DNA of 64,000 bases from JBBRMY01 sp038230595 (GTDB lineage: Bacteria; Bacteroidota; Ignavibacteria; Tepidaquicellales; Tepidaquicellaceae), in contig JBBRMY010000002.1 in the NCBI GenBank assembly GCA_038230595.1, forward strand, positions 1 to 64,000, given 5' to 3'. Shown here piece by piece: positions 1 through 8,193 of this stretch; position 1 is the stretch's first letter, and each line of letters starts with the position of its first letter. The translations under genes and the position numbers were made by a program. The notes under the pieces are model-generated. The model was given only the letters and a program-made list of their open reading frames with translations, ran no database searches and had not been told where the DNA came from.

Positions 1-72
1 CCACAGCACCCAACAGAGCTCTTATTTATCTCATAATACTAAAATATACTAAATCAATTAATATTTCAGGTT

Positions 73-119
73 GCTGTTGGTGTCGTTACGATCAATCGGA
101 ACTAAAACACCACCGGCGG
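73..119. repeat. R1 palindromic repeat, diverged copy
   Basis: A diverged member of the main intergenic repeat of this window. It starts with GCTGTTGGTG, contains a degraded inner TTCCGAT/ATCGGAA palindrome and ends with CACCACCGGCGG. Better copies are at 12996-13037, 13108-13149, 19163-19207, 19391-19436 and 30222-30264. It lies just 3' of the TerC gene. The first 128 bases of the window show no gene. Confidence 0.6.
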
Positions 120-128
120 CAATACTTT

Positions 129-878
129 TTATTTTGAAACCTTATTCTTCTTTTTTCTTAATTTCAGATTCAGCATTTCAACTAAAAAGGAAAATGCCAT
201 AGCAAAATAAATATAACCTTTTGGTACATCAACATGCAGACCTTCAAGGAAAAGCAGCATGCCTATCATAAGAAGGAATGACAATGCAAGCATTTTTATA
301 GTAGGATGCTTGTGAATAAAATCACTGACTGATTTTGAGAAAATAAGCATAACTATCATAGACAGAATAATAGCAATAATCATTATAGAAACATGCTTAA
401 CCAGACCAACAGCAGTAATTACTGAATCGAACGAGAAAACTATATCCAGCAATACGATCTGCATTATCAAAGCCGGGAAATTAGACTTCGATTTTACTTT
501 TACACCATCAGTCTCACTATTATCTTCTTCAGTACCTTCCAGCTTTTCATGAATCTCCATTGTACTTTTACCTACAAGAAATAAGCCCCCAAGAATAAGT
601 ACAAGGCTTCGCCCTGTTACTTCAAAATCGAAAATAGTAAAGAGCGGATGAATAAGGCCGGTTATCCATGTGATAGAAAGAAGCAGCAATATTCTAAAGA
701 TCAAAGCAAGTGAAAGTCCGGTAGTTCTTGCTTTACTCTGCTCGTTTGCCGGAAGCTTTCCTGTTATGATCGAAATAAAAATAATATTATCGATCCCGAG
801 AATTATTTCCATAAATGTCAGAGTGATCAGACTGGTATAAGTCGCTGTCTCAGAAAAAAGCTTGAAGAATTCTGCCAT
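129..878 (-). CDS. TerC family integral membrane protein
   Basis: A 249-residue polytopic membrane protein of the TerC family. The family signature EIILGIDNIIF lies near residue 25, and a second acidic motif, VLLDIVFSFDSV, lies near residue 143. These intramembrane Asp residues are typical of TerC/Alx proteins. About seven hydrophobic segments are visible, with a charged cytoplasmic loop near residues 110-135. Members are linked to tellurite resistance or to manganese export and metal homeostasis; the substrate cannot be told from sequence. The length is normal for the short TerC subfamily. It is transcribed away from the TrpF-like gene and has no obvious operon partner here. Confidence 0.88.
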   Translation of the reverse strand: MAEFFKLFSETATYTSLITLTFMEIILGIDNIIFISIITGKLPANEQSKARTTGLSLALIFRILLLLSITWITGLIHPLFTIFDFEVTGRSLVLILGGLFLVGKSTMEIHEKLEGTEEDNSETDGVKVKSKSNFPALIMQIVLLDIVFSFDSVITAVGLVKHVSIMIIAIILSMIVMLIFSKSVSDFIHKHPTIKMLALSFLLMIGMLLFLEGLHVDVPKGYIYFAMAFSFLVEMLNLKLRKKKNKVSK

Positions 879-1015
879 AAGTTATAAATATAGCCAATTT
901 GTGCTGTAAGGAAAATGCTGATGCAATATCAAAATCAGATATTTTTTTTTAGCTTAATTAACTTAAAATTTCTTATTTTAATTTCTAATTTATAATATAA
1001 ATTTAATTTATTTTT

Positions 1016-1666
1016 ATGAAACCGAGGATAAAGATCTGCTGTATTGCTTCAAAAGAAGAGGCAAAGCTGGCGATAGATCATGGAGCAAACGCTATAGGAC
1101 TTGTAGGAAGAATGCCAAGCGGACCCGGACCGATATCAGATAATCTTATTAGAGAGATCACTCAAACAATTCCACCTCCTATCGCTTCATTTCTTTTAAC
1201 ATGTGAAACATTTGCCGATAAGATAATAGAGCATCATTTAAGAACAAATACAAATACTATTCAGATAGTTGATGAAGTTGCCGAAGGCACTTATAAGATC
1301 TTAAAAGAAAAAATACCTGCAGTTAAAATAGTGCAGGTAATTCATGTGATCAATGAAAACTCGGTTGATGAAGCAGTCAGGATCTCAGAAGAAGTTGATG
1401 CATTACTTTTAGATAGCGGTAATCCTTCATTAAAAGTTAAAGAGCTGGGAGGAACCGGCAGAGTCCATGATTGGAATCTAAGCAAGAAGATAGTCGAGCA
1501 ATCAAAAGTACCGGTTTTTCTGGCAGGCGGGTTAAATCCCCATAATGCCCGGGAAGCTTTTGAAAAAGTGCAGCCATTCGGCTTAGACCTTTGCAGCGGG
1601 ATAAGAGTGAATGGAAAGCTTGATCAGAAAAAGCTTGAAGCATTTTTCAGAGCAGTATTTCAATAA
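1016..1666 (+). CDS. trpF: Phosphoribosylanthranilate isomerase-like protein (TrpF family)
   Basis: A 216-residue TIM barrel of the TrpF family, which catalyses the Amadori rearrangement of N-(5'-phosphoribosyl)anthranilate in tryptophan synthesis. The N-terminal KIKICC replaces the usual KICG(I/L) motif around the catalytic Cys. The C-terminal half has the phosphate-binding pattern (VFLAGGLNPHNA, then GLDLCSGIRVNG), and a mid-protein LLLDSG matches the family Asp region. No other trp gene is nearby, so it stands outside any trp operon. A divergent TrpF paralogue with another role remains possible. An A/T-rich leader precedes the ATG. Confidence 0.75.
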   Translation: MKPRIKICCIASKEEAKLAIDHGANAIGLVGRMPSGPGPISDNLIREITQTIPPPIASFLLTCETFADKIIEHHLRTNTNTIQIVDEVAEGTYKILKEKIPAVKIVQVIHVINENSVDEAVRISEEVDALLLDSGNPSLKVKELGGTGRVHDWNLSKKIVEQSKVPVFLAGGLNPHNAREAFEKVQPFGLDLCSGIRVNGKLDQKKLEAFFRAVFQ

Positions 1667-1737
1667 TACTTAAGGTTAAATTTAAATTATTTAAACAAAA
1701 CGCTATAAATAATATTTCAAAAAGAAAATAAAACATT

Positions 1738-2205
1738 ATGCAAAAGATCACAACATTCCTTTGGTTCGATACACAGGCAGAAGAGGCAGTTAATTTTTAT
1801 ACTTCTATATTCAAGGATTCAAAGATCGGAAAAATTGCAAAAAAGCCTGACTCTGTTCCCGGTCCAAAAGATTCAATTATGACAATATCATTTGTGCTTA
1901 ATGGTCAGGAATTTATTGCAATGAATGGCGGACCCTCCGTTACTTTTAATAATGCAATTTCATTGATGGTGAAATGCAAAGACCAGGAAGAAATAGATAA
2001 TTACTGGGCTAAGCTGACAGACGGCGGACAAGAAGTACAATGCGGCTGGCTAAAAGACAAATATGGCTTATCATGGCAGATATGTCCATCAAATATAGAT
2101 GAGCTGATCTCTGATCCTGATACATCAGACAGAGTAATGCAGGCAGTAATGAAAATGGTGAAGCTTGATATTTCTAAACTTAAAGCAGCAGCAGAAGGAA
2201 AATAA
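1738..2205 (+). CDS. VOC family protein, PhnB-like
   Basis: A 155-residue protein of the vicinal oxygen chelate superfamily, PhnB / 3-demethylubiquinone methyltransferase-like subgroup. Recognisable features are the TFLWFDTQAEEAVNFYTSIFKDSKI opening pattern (FYTSIF core), GQEFIAMNGGP near residue 60, and the terminal KYGLSWQICP block. Many PhnB-like proteins have no proven enzyme activity. It leads a tight plus-strand trio with the DUF899 gene 2 bases downstream and the DHFR-like gene beyond it, so all three are probably co-transcribed. The combination is reminiscent of small accessory clusters of stress or resistance-type proteins; no specific role can be assigned. Confidence 0.82.
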   Translation: MQKITTFLWFDTQAEEAVNFYTSIFKDSKIGKIAKKPDSVPGPKDSIMTISFVLNGQEFIAMNGGPSVTFNNAISLMVKCKDQEEIDNYWAKLTDGGQEVQCGWLKDKYGLSWQICPSNIDELISDPDTSDRVMQAVMKMVKLDISKLKAAAEGK

Positions 2206-2207
2206 TA

Positions 2208-2903
2208 ATGGAAAAATTACACGAGAAAACTTTCCCAAACGAAAGCAGTGAATACAGAGATGCACGCAATAAACTTCTGCAGTCAGAGATCGATCTAAGA
2301 AACCAGATAGAAAAAGTTGCCATAGAAAGAAGAAGTCTTCCTTTGGGTGGCAAAGTAAATGAGGATTATATTTTTGAAGAAATGGATGACTGGGGAAATA
2401 TTATAGAAACAAAATTATCTGAATTGTTTAAGTCGGGTAAAGATAATTTAATAGTTTACAGCGCTATGTACGGACCAAATGCAAAAAGCCCATGCCCGGG
2501 ATGCACTGCTTACATTGATGGGATAAATGGAATGGTTGTTCATGCTGAACAAAATTTAAATTATGCAGTAATTGCAAAAGCTCCGATCCAAAAAATTGAA
2601 AAGTGGGCAGAGACCAGGAACTGGAAAAATGTCAGATTTCTTTCCTCTTTCAAAAATTCTTTTAATACTGACTACCATGCTGAAGATGAAAAAGGGTCAC
2701 AATGGCCGGCACAAAATGTATTTATAAAAAAACCGGAAGGGATTTATCATTTTCATAATGCGGAAATGCTTTATTCAAAACCTTTCGAAGGTCAGGATGC
2801 CAGGCATATTGAACTTGTAGAAGTTCTGTGGAATCTCTTCGATTATACTCCTGATGGACGCCCTAAAAAATGGGATCCGAAATTAAATTATGACCAAAAA
2901 TAA
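2208..2903 (+). CDS. DUF899 family thioredoxin-like protein
   Basis: A 231-residue protein of the DUF899 family, with a predicted thioredoxin-like fold and no established function. The family pattern is seen as the N-terminal ARNKLLQSEIDLRNQIEKV helix, followed by RRSLPLGG, YIFEEMDDWG and the CPGC motif (SPCPGCTAYIDG near residue 96). The CPGC pair is in the position of a redox CxxC. The C-terminal part has the FHNAEMLY and DYTPDGRP segments usual for the family. It starts 2 bases after the VOC gene and is followed after 5 bases by the DHFR-like gene. Confidence 0.85.
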   Translation: MEKLHEKTFPNESSEYRDARNKLLQSEIDLRNQIEKVAIERRSLPLGGKVNEDYIFEEMDDWGNIIETKLSELFKSGKDNLIVYSAMYGPNAKSPCPGCTAYIDGINGMVVHAEQNLNYAVIAKAPIQKIEKWAETRNWKNVRFLSSFKNSFNTDYHAEDEKGSQWPAQNVFIKKPEGIYHFHNAEMLYSKPFEGQDARHIELVEVLWNLFDYTPDGRPKKWDPKLNYDQK

Positions 2904-2908
2904 AAAAT

Positions 2909-3448
2909 ATGAAATTGAGAAAAGTAATTTTACAAATGTATATATCCCTTGATGGATATGTTGCAGGACCTAAAGGAGAGATGGATTGGATATTCAGCAA
3001 TGAGGAAGCAAATGATTATGCACCAATGCTTCTTGAATCTTCAGATCTTATACTTATCGGCCGGGGTATGTCCAAGGAATTTATGGATTATTGGCCGAAT
3101 GATAAATCTGAATTCGGAGCAAAAATTAATGCAACTCCGAAATTAATATTTTCTAAAACTGTTAAAGAATCTCAATGGCATGATGCAAGAATGATAAGCG
3201 ATCCTGAAACTGAAATAAAAAAACAAAAAGCTCTTCCGGGTAAAAATATGATACTGTATGGAGGTGCACGACTTGCCGGATCATTCTCAAAGCTTGATCT
3301 TATAGATGAATATCATATTATGATCGCTCCGGTTATTTTAGGAGAAGGATTGCATTTATTTAAAGATGTAACTCGCGTAGATCTTGAACTTATAAAAACC
3401 AGGAAGGCAGGAGGTGTCGTTATAAATCATTACGAACCTAAAAAATAA
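2909..3448 (+). CDS. Dihydrofolate reductase family protein (RibD C-terminal domain)
   Basis: A 179-residue single-domain protein of the RibD C-terminal / bacterial bifunctional reductase superfamily. It opens with KLRKVILQMYISLDGYVAGPKGEMDW (SLDGYVAG core), contains LILIGRGMSKEF, and ends with YGGARLAGSF followed by IMIAPVILGEGLHLF. These are the NADPH-binding and fold-defining motifs of the family. Standalone members are widespread and usually uncharacterised; they are not the housekeeping FolA. It is the last gene of the VOC-DUF899-DHFR trio. An imperfect hairpin (AAGCAGT / ACTGCTT, 3497-3525) lies at the convergent junction with the glycosyltransferase fragment. Confidence 0.83.
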   Translation: MKLRKVILQMYISLDGYVAGPKGEMDWIFSNEEANDYAPMLLESSDLILIGRGMSKEFMDYWPNDKSEFGAKINATPKLIFSKTVKESQWHDARMISDPETEIKKQKALPGKNMILYGGARLAGSFSKLDLIDEYHIMIAPVILGEGLHLFKDVTRVDLELIKTRKAGGVVINHYEPKK

Positions 3449-3509
3449 CTTTTGAGAGAACAATTCGGGTTGAAATAACACTATAAAGATTTTGCAAAGC
3501 AGTATTAAA

Positions 3510-4049
3510 CTAAGTAAAACTGCTTGAGATGTTTGAGTTAATTTTTACTGTCAAATTACCGACAGTATTGTGATTAGCAAAATCAATTCTGCTAATTTTG
3601 TTCTCAAAACTATCTTCCTTTATCGCCTTATTTATCAGATCAATACAGTCATCATTTCCATCTGCCAGATAAATATGATCTTTAAAGGTATTAAGTAACT
3701 CGTTTTTAAAAGCAACTAAAGGCTTTCCTAAAGACAGATACTCTTTTACTTTTTGAAAATAAAATTCCTTACTTACTTCCGGTTTGTTCAATGGCTCTAA
3801 GCAAATATCGAATGAATTAATAATTTCGGATATTTCTGACAGATCAGCTGTTTCTATAAAATAAATATTTTTTAGATCTTGAAGTTCACTATTCAAAATG
3901 GAAATATCTTTAGGTCCGACAAGAACAAAATTCCAATCTAATCTTTTTTTTGCTATATAAATGAGTGCCTCAATATCAATAAAGCGGGTAGATACTATAC
4001 CTGCATAACCGATAATAGGTTTTTCAATATTTCTGACTTCTGAGCACAT
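3510..4049 (-). pseudogene. C-terminal fragment of a glycosyltransferase (GT4/TuaH-like)
   Basis: 179 residues matching only the C-terminal Rossmann half of a family-4-like glycosyltransferase. It begins at the linker-plus-IIGYAGI motif (normally IGYFGAI), continues with DWNFVLVGP and FDICLEPLNK, and includes the sugar-nucleotide region KVKEYLSLGKPLVA. The N-terminal acceptor-binding half of about 200 residues is missing. Directly upstream in the same frame is a TAA, and the 290 bases before it are repeat-rich and non-coding. It is probably the remnant of a gene cut by rearrangement at the end of the nucleotide-sugar operon. A short independent protein is less likely. Confidence 0.6.
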
Positions 4050-4341
4050 ATAACTTTAGTTTTTGATCGAATTTAATATCGACAATATCTTATAGCAGAA
4101 ATTATGCCAAAAAGTTGGATTAAAATTGGTGAAATGGTTGGATTGGAAGCAGGGAAAGGGGTTTTATAAGAAAAGAGTGGATCAGCGAAGGTTTTCATTG
4201 ATGATAAAAGTATTCGGGGACGAACATGGGAAAATGGTTTTGCCGCTTTGCGGAATTCAAGGATTCCTGCTTTCGCAGGAATGACAAATCTTAAAGAGAA
4301 TTATCACTGTAAATAATCGAAGTAAACATTGAAGTGAATAA
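4050..4341. repeat. Repeat-bearing intergenic segment
   Basis: 292 bases without a gene between the glycosyltransferase fragment and the UDP-xylose synthase gene. It holds a half copy of the R3 repeat (TATTCGGGGACGA at about 4211-4223) and a full R2 palindrome, ATTCCTGC-TTTC-GCAGGAAT, at 4263-4282, followed by the usual GACA. Nothing else is recognised. It may mark the junction at which the upstream glycosyltransferase was truncated. Confidence 0.6.
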
Positions 4342-5286
4342 TTATTTAGTCAAAATAGATTTAAAATAGTCATATGTTATCTTCAAGCCTTCTTCACGGT
4401 TAACTTTTGGTTCCCATCCTAGAAGGGTTCTGGCTTTTGTAATATCAGGCTGTCTCTGCATAGGATCATCAACAGGTAGATCCATATATACAATTTTCTG
4501 CTTAGAATCTGTAAGTGCAATTATCTCTTCAGCAAAATCCTTTATAGAGATTTCCATTGGATTCCCTATATTTACCGGAAGGTTATAGTCACTCATAAGA
4601 AGCTTAAATATCCCGTCGATAAGATCTGAAACAAAACAAAAAGATCGTGTTTGAGAGCCATTACCAAAAACTGTTATATCTTCACCTCTTAAAACCTGCC
4701 CCATAAAAGCAGGGATCGCTCTGCCGTCATTTAGTCTCATTCTAGGACCATAGGTATTAAATATCCGAACGATCCTTGTATCAACATTGTGATAATTGTG
4801 ATAAGCCATTGTTACAGCTTCCATAAATCTTTTAGCTTCATCATATACACCTCTTGGTCCGATCGGGTTTACATTGCCCCAGTAATCCTCAGTCTGCGGG
4901 TGTACAGTAGGATCTCCGTAAATTTCAGAAGTAGATGCTACAAGTATCCTTGCTTTTTTTTCTTTTGCCAGACCTAATGCATTATGAGTTCCAAGACTTC
5001 CGACTTTTAATGTCTGAATAGGAATTTTAAGATAGTCAATGGGACTTGCAGGAGATGCAAAATGCAATATATAATCCAGATTTCCGGGAATATGAATAAA
5101 TTTTGTTACGTCATGAAAATAAAACTCAAATTCTTTTAACGGAAACAGATGTGAAATATTATTAAGCGAACCTGTACTGAGGTTATCCATTGCAACAACA
5201 TTGAAACCTTCTTTTATGAACCTATCGCATAAGTGAGAGCCAAGAAATCCTGCACCCCCTGTTATTAATATCTTTTTCTGAGCCAT
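4342..5286 (-). CDS. UDP-glucuronate decarboxylase (UDP-xylose synthase), extended SDR
   Basis: A 314-residue extended short-chain dehydrogenase. It has the NAD-binding GGAGFLG motif at residues 10-16, STSEIYGDP around residues 118-126, and the catalytic YxxxK pair at Tyr148 and Lys152. The [11 protein letters not shown] and NTYGPRMR segments match UDP-glucuronate decarboxylases, which make UDP-xylose and CO2. It follows ugd by 3 bases, so the two should form a two-step route from UDP-glucose through UDP-glucuronate to UDP-xylose for surface polysaccharide. UDP-glucuronate epimerases are related, but the ASPASP segment and the length favour the decarboxylase. Confidence 0.87.
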   Translation of the reverse strand: MAQKKILITGGAGFLGSHLCDRFIKEGFNVVAMDNLSTGSLNNISHLFPLKEFEFYFHDVTKFIHIPGNLDYILHFASPASPIDYLKIPIQTLKVGSLGTHNALGLAKEKKARILVASTSEIYGDPTVHPQTEDYWGNVNPIGPRGVYDEAKRFMEAVTMAYHNYHNVDTRIVRIFNTYGPRMRLNDGRAIPAFMGQVLRGEDITVFGNGSQTRSFCFVSDLIDGIFKLLMSDYNLPVNIGNPMEISIKDFAEEIIALTDSKQKIVYMDLPVDDPMQRQPDITKARTLLGWEPKVNREEGLKITYDYFKSILTK

Positions 5287-5289
5287 AAA

Positions 5290-6615
5290 TTATTTAATAA
5301 TATTTTTTCTTCCGATGCTGTAGTAATCAAATCCATGCTCTTTCATTGATTCCAGAGAGAATATATTCCTACCATCAAAAATAACTTTTTCTTTCAACGA
5401 AGAGTTGACAATGTCCAGGTCCGGATTCCTGAATTCATTCCATTCAGTAAAAATAAGCAGTGCATCAGCACCATTCAAAGCATCATACTCGTCATTTGCA
5501 TATTTAATTTTATCTTTGAGATAAAATTTTGCCGCTTCAATTGCAGCAGGATCATAAGCTGAAACTGTTGCCCCTTCATCCAGAAGCTTGTTAATAATAA
5601 TTACAGAAGGCGCTTCACGCATATCATCCGTATTAGGTTTAAAAGATAATCCCCAAACAGCGAAATGCATTCCTTTCAGATCCTTATATCTTTCTTTAAT
5701 TTTATTAAAAAGAACGAGCTTTTGAGCATGATTGACCTTATTAACTTCAGTCAAAATTGTCATCTCAGATCCTTTTTCAGTAGATGTCTTTATTAGAGCA
5801 TTTACATCCTTAGGGAAGCAGGAACCTCCATATCCGATACCTGCAAATAGAAATCTTCTGCCTATTCTGTCATCAGTTCCAATTCCTTTTCTGACCAGAT
5901 CAATATCGGCTCCGGCTTTTTCACAAAAATTAGCAAGCTGATTCATATAGGTAATTCTCATAGCAAGGTAAGAATTCCCTGCATACTTTGTAACTTCAGA
6001 ACTGGCAGTATCCATTTCTATTATCGGATTCCCCTGCCTTACGAATGGTTCATAGATCTGTCTCATTGTATCAAAAGCTTTTTGACTGTCAGAACCGATC
6101 ACTATTCTGTCGGGCTTCATAAAATCTTCAACTGCAAATCCTTCGCGTAAAAATTCAGGGTTGGAAACGATATCAAAATTTTTAACACCATGCTTTGAAA
6201 TGCTTTCATGAACTTTTTGAGCAGTACCAACAGGCACAGTACTTTTATTCACGAATATTTTATAATCATTATCTTTATTTTCCTTTAATATTTTTCCGAT
6301 ATCATCAGCAACTCCCATAACATATTTCAAATCGGCTGAGCCGTCCTCTCCTTGCGGAGTAGGGAGACAAAGAAAGATCACATCAGAATCATTGACGGCT
6401 TTTTTTAGATCTTTAGTAAAAGAGATCCTGCTCTTTTCTATATTTCTGTGGAAGATCAATTCGAGACCGGGCTCATAGATCGTGACTTCAGAATTCTGAA
6501 GCTTTTTTAATTTTTCATCACTATTATCTACACAAATAACCTGATTACCCATCTCTGCAAAGCAGGTACCTGAGACCAGTCCAACATATCCTGTTCCTAT
6601 TATTGCTAAATTCAT
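5290..6615 (-). CDS. ugd: UDP-glucose 6-dehydrogenase
   Basis: A 441-residue nucleotide-sugar dehydrogenase that oxidises UDP-glucose twice to UDP-glucuronate using NAD. The N-terminal IIGTGYVGLVSG motif binds NAD, and FLCLPTPQ and NKSTVPVGT follow. The catalytic Cys266 lies in GYGGSCFPKDV, and the C-terminal UDP-binding domain carries WGLSFKPNTDDMREAPS. The length is normal. It sits between rfbC (28 bases upstream) and the UDP-glucuronate decarboxylase gene (3 bases downstream) and is presumably translated with them. Confidence 0.95.
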   Translation of the reverse strand: MNLAIIGTGYVGLVSGTCFAEMGNQVICVDNSDEKLKKLQNSEVTIYEPGLELIFHRNIEKSRISFTKDLKKAVNDSDVIFLCLPTPQGEDGSADLKYVMGVADDIGKILKENKDNDYKIFVNKSTVPVGTAQKVHESISKHGVKNFDIVSNPEFLREGFAVEDFMKPDRIVIGSDSQKAFDTMRQIYEPFVRQGNPIIEMDTASSEVTKYAGNSYLAMRITYMNQLANFCEKAGADIDLVRKGIGTDDRIGRRFLFAGIGYGGSCFPKDVNALIKTSTEKGSEMTILTEVNKVNHAQKLVLFNKIKERYKDLKGMHFAVWGLSFKPNTDDMREAPSVIIINKLLDEGATVSAYDPAAIEAAKFYLKDKIKYANDEYDALNGADALLIFTEWNEFRNPDLDIVNSSLKEKVIFDGRNIFSLESMKEHGFDYYSIGRKNIIK

Positions 6616-6643
6616 TAAACTTTAATCTCCTGTAATTTTTATT

Positions 6644-7192
6644 TTAATATATAAAATCTGAACTGATTTCACTGAATTTTAATGCCTGAAGATCTTTTTC
6701 AGATATCACAGGCTTCTCTACCATCCAGTTTATATTCAGATCTTTGTCATTGAACAATACTGCTCTTTCACTATCCTTGTTATAAGGGTTAGTGCATTTA
6801 TAATGAAAGATGGCTTCCGAAGAAAGAACAGAAAAGCCATGAGCAAAACCTTTTGGTATCCATATCAGCTTATGATTTTCTTCTGATAGTTCAACGGAGA
6901 CATGCTTACCATAAGTCGGAGAATTTTTTCTTATATCAACTGCAACATCAAGTACTCTACCGGATAAAACTTCGCAAAGTTTTCCCTGCGCAAAAACACC
7001 GATCTGATAATGCAAACCTCTGATCACTCCTTCAGATGACTTTGAAATATTATCCTGAACAAATTTTTGATCTCCAATCGCTTCTTTAAATTTTTCTTCA
7101 GAAAAAGATTCGAAAAAATATCCTCTGCTGTCAGCGAAAACATCCGGAATAATTATCTTAACATCCGGTATTTCAGTGCTAATGATCTCCAC
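6644..7192 (-). CDS. rfbC: dTDP-4-dehydrorhamnose 3,5-epimerase
   Basis: A 182-residue cupin epimerase of the RmlC/RfbC family that inverts C3 and C5 of dTDP-4-dehydro-6-deoxyglucose. GVIRGLHYQ near residue 56 contains the catalytic His. The family block GKLCEVLSGRVLDVAVDIR, the SPTYGKHV segment and KGFAHGFSVLS all follow in order. The start codon overlaps the rfbA stop region by one base, showing tight coupling. The rfbB and rfbD genes needed for dTDP-rhamnose are not in this window. Confidence 0.93.
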   Translation of the reverse strand: MEIISTEIPDVKIIIPDVFADSRGYFFESFSEEKFKEAIGDQKFVQDNISKSSEGVIRGLHYQIGVFAQGKLCEVLSGRVLDVAVDIRKNSPTYGKHVSVELSEENHKLIWIPKGFAHGFSVLSSEAIFHYKCTNPYNKDSERAVLFNDKDLNINWMVEKPVISEKDLQALKFSEISSDFIY

Positions 7193-8055
7193 TAACTTTC
7201 TTTTAAAATTCTGTCAAGGTACTCTCTGTAAAGGGAATTCGGAATAGAATCAACCAGCTTTGCAAATCCTGCATAATCAATGAATTTCATTTTAAATGCA
7301 ATTTCTTCAAGGCATGCAACTTTCAATCCCTGTCGGTCTTCAATAACTCCAAAGAAATTTGAAGCTTGTAGTAATGCTTCAGGTGTTCCTGTATCAAGCC
7401 ATGCGACACCTCTTCCGATCTTTTCTACTTTTAATCTTTTTTTATGAAGATAATGTACATTTACATCGGTAATTTCGAGTTCACCTCTAAGTGATGGTTT
7501 AAGATTTTTTGAAATATTCACAACTTCATTATCATAGACATATAATCCCGGAACAGCAAAATGAGACTTAGGCTTTGCAGGTTTTTCCTCGATAGATATT
7601 GCATTACCTTCTTTATCAAATTCAACTATACCATATCTTTCAGGATCATTTACCCGATAACCGAAAATTGTAGCTCCTTCATTATTTGCAATCGCACGGT
7701 AAAGAAAATCAAGTCTTCCGTAAAAAATATTGTCACCTAAAATTAATGATACACTATCTTTTCCAATGAAATCTTCTCCGATCAAAAACGACTGAGCGAT
7801 ACCATTTGGCTTATCCTGCATTCCATAAGTTATAGAAATACCAAACTGACTTCCGTCACCGAATAGCTTATGATACCAGGGCAGAGTTTCTTCATTAGAA
7901 ATAATGAAGATATCTTTTATACCTGCCAGCATAAGAATGGAGATAGGATAATAGATAAGAGGTTTATCGTATATCAGGCAAAGCTGCTTGCTATATATTT
8001 GAGTGATCGGATAAAGCCTGGAACCGGCTCCCCCTGCAAGGACTATACCTTTCAT
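7192..8055 (-). CDS. rfbA: Glucose-1-phosphate thymidylyltransferase
   Basis: A 287-residue nucleotidyltransferase of the RmlA family that makes dTDP-glucose from dTTP and glucose 1-phosphate. The N-terminal GGAGSRLYPIT motif is followed by SKQLCLIYDKPLIYYP. LILGDNIFYG, SIEEKPAKPKSHFAVPGLY (EEKPAKP core) and GRGVAWLDTGTPEALL are all present. It is the first gene of the rfbA-rfbC-ugd-UXS unit. The 138 bases before it are very A/T-rich and have no clear promoter match. Confidence 0.94.
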   Translation of the reverse strand: MKGIVLAGGAGSRLYPITQIYSKQLCLIYDKPLIYYPISILMLAGIKDIFIISNEETLPWYHKLFGDGSQFGISITYGMQDKPNGIAQSFLIGEDFIGKDSVSLILGDNIFYGRLDFLYRAIANNEGATIFGYRVNDPERYGIVEFDKEGNAISIEEKPAKPKSHFAVPGLYVYDNEVVNISKNLKPSLRGELEITDVNVHYLHKKRLKVEKIGRGVAWLDTGTPEALLQASNFFGVIEDRQGLKVACLEEIAFKMKFIDYAGFAKLVDSIPNSLYREYLDRILKES

Positions 8056-8193
8056 TAAGTTGATTTAAGGATTTTCAATTATCAGATAACCAAAGGAAGG
8101 ATATATCTAATTCTTATTTATATATAAAATTACCATATATTTTTGAAATTTAATATATAAAACGAAAAGGAATTATGCCTTCTATTGGATTTT

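Noticed and set aside
3510..4049. Intact small glycosyltransferase
   Set aside because: The sequence starts at the inter-domain linker and lacks the whole N-terminal half, with a stop just upstream in the same frame.
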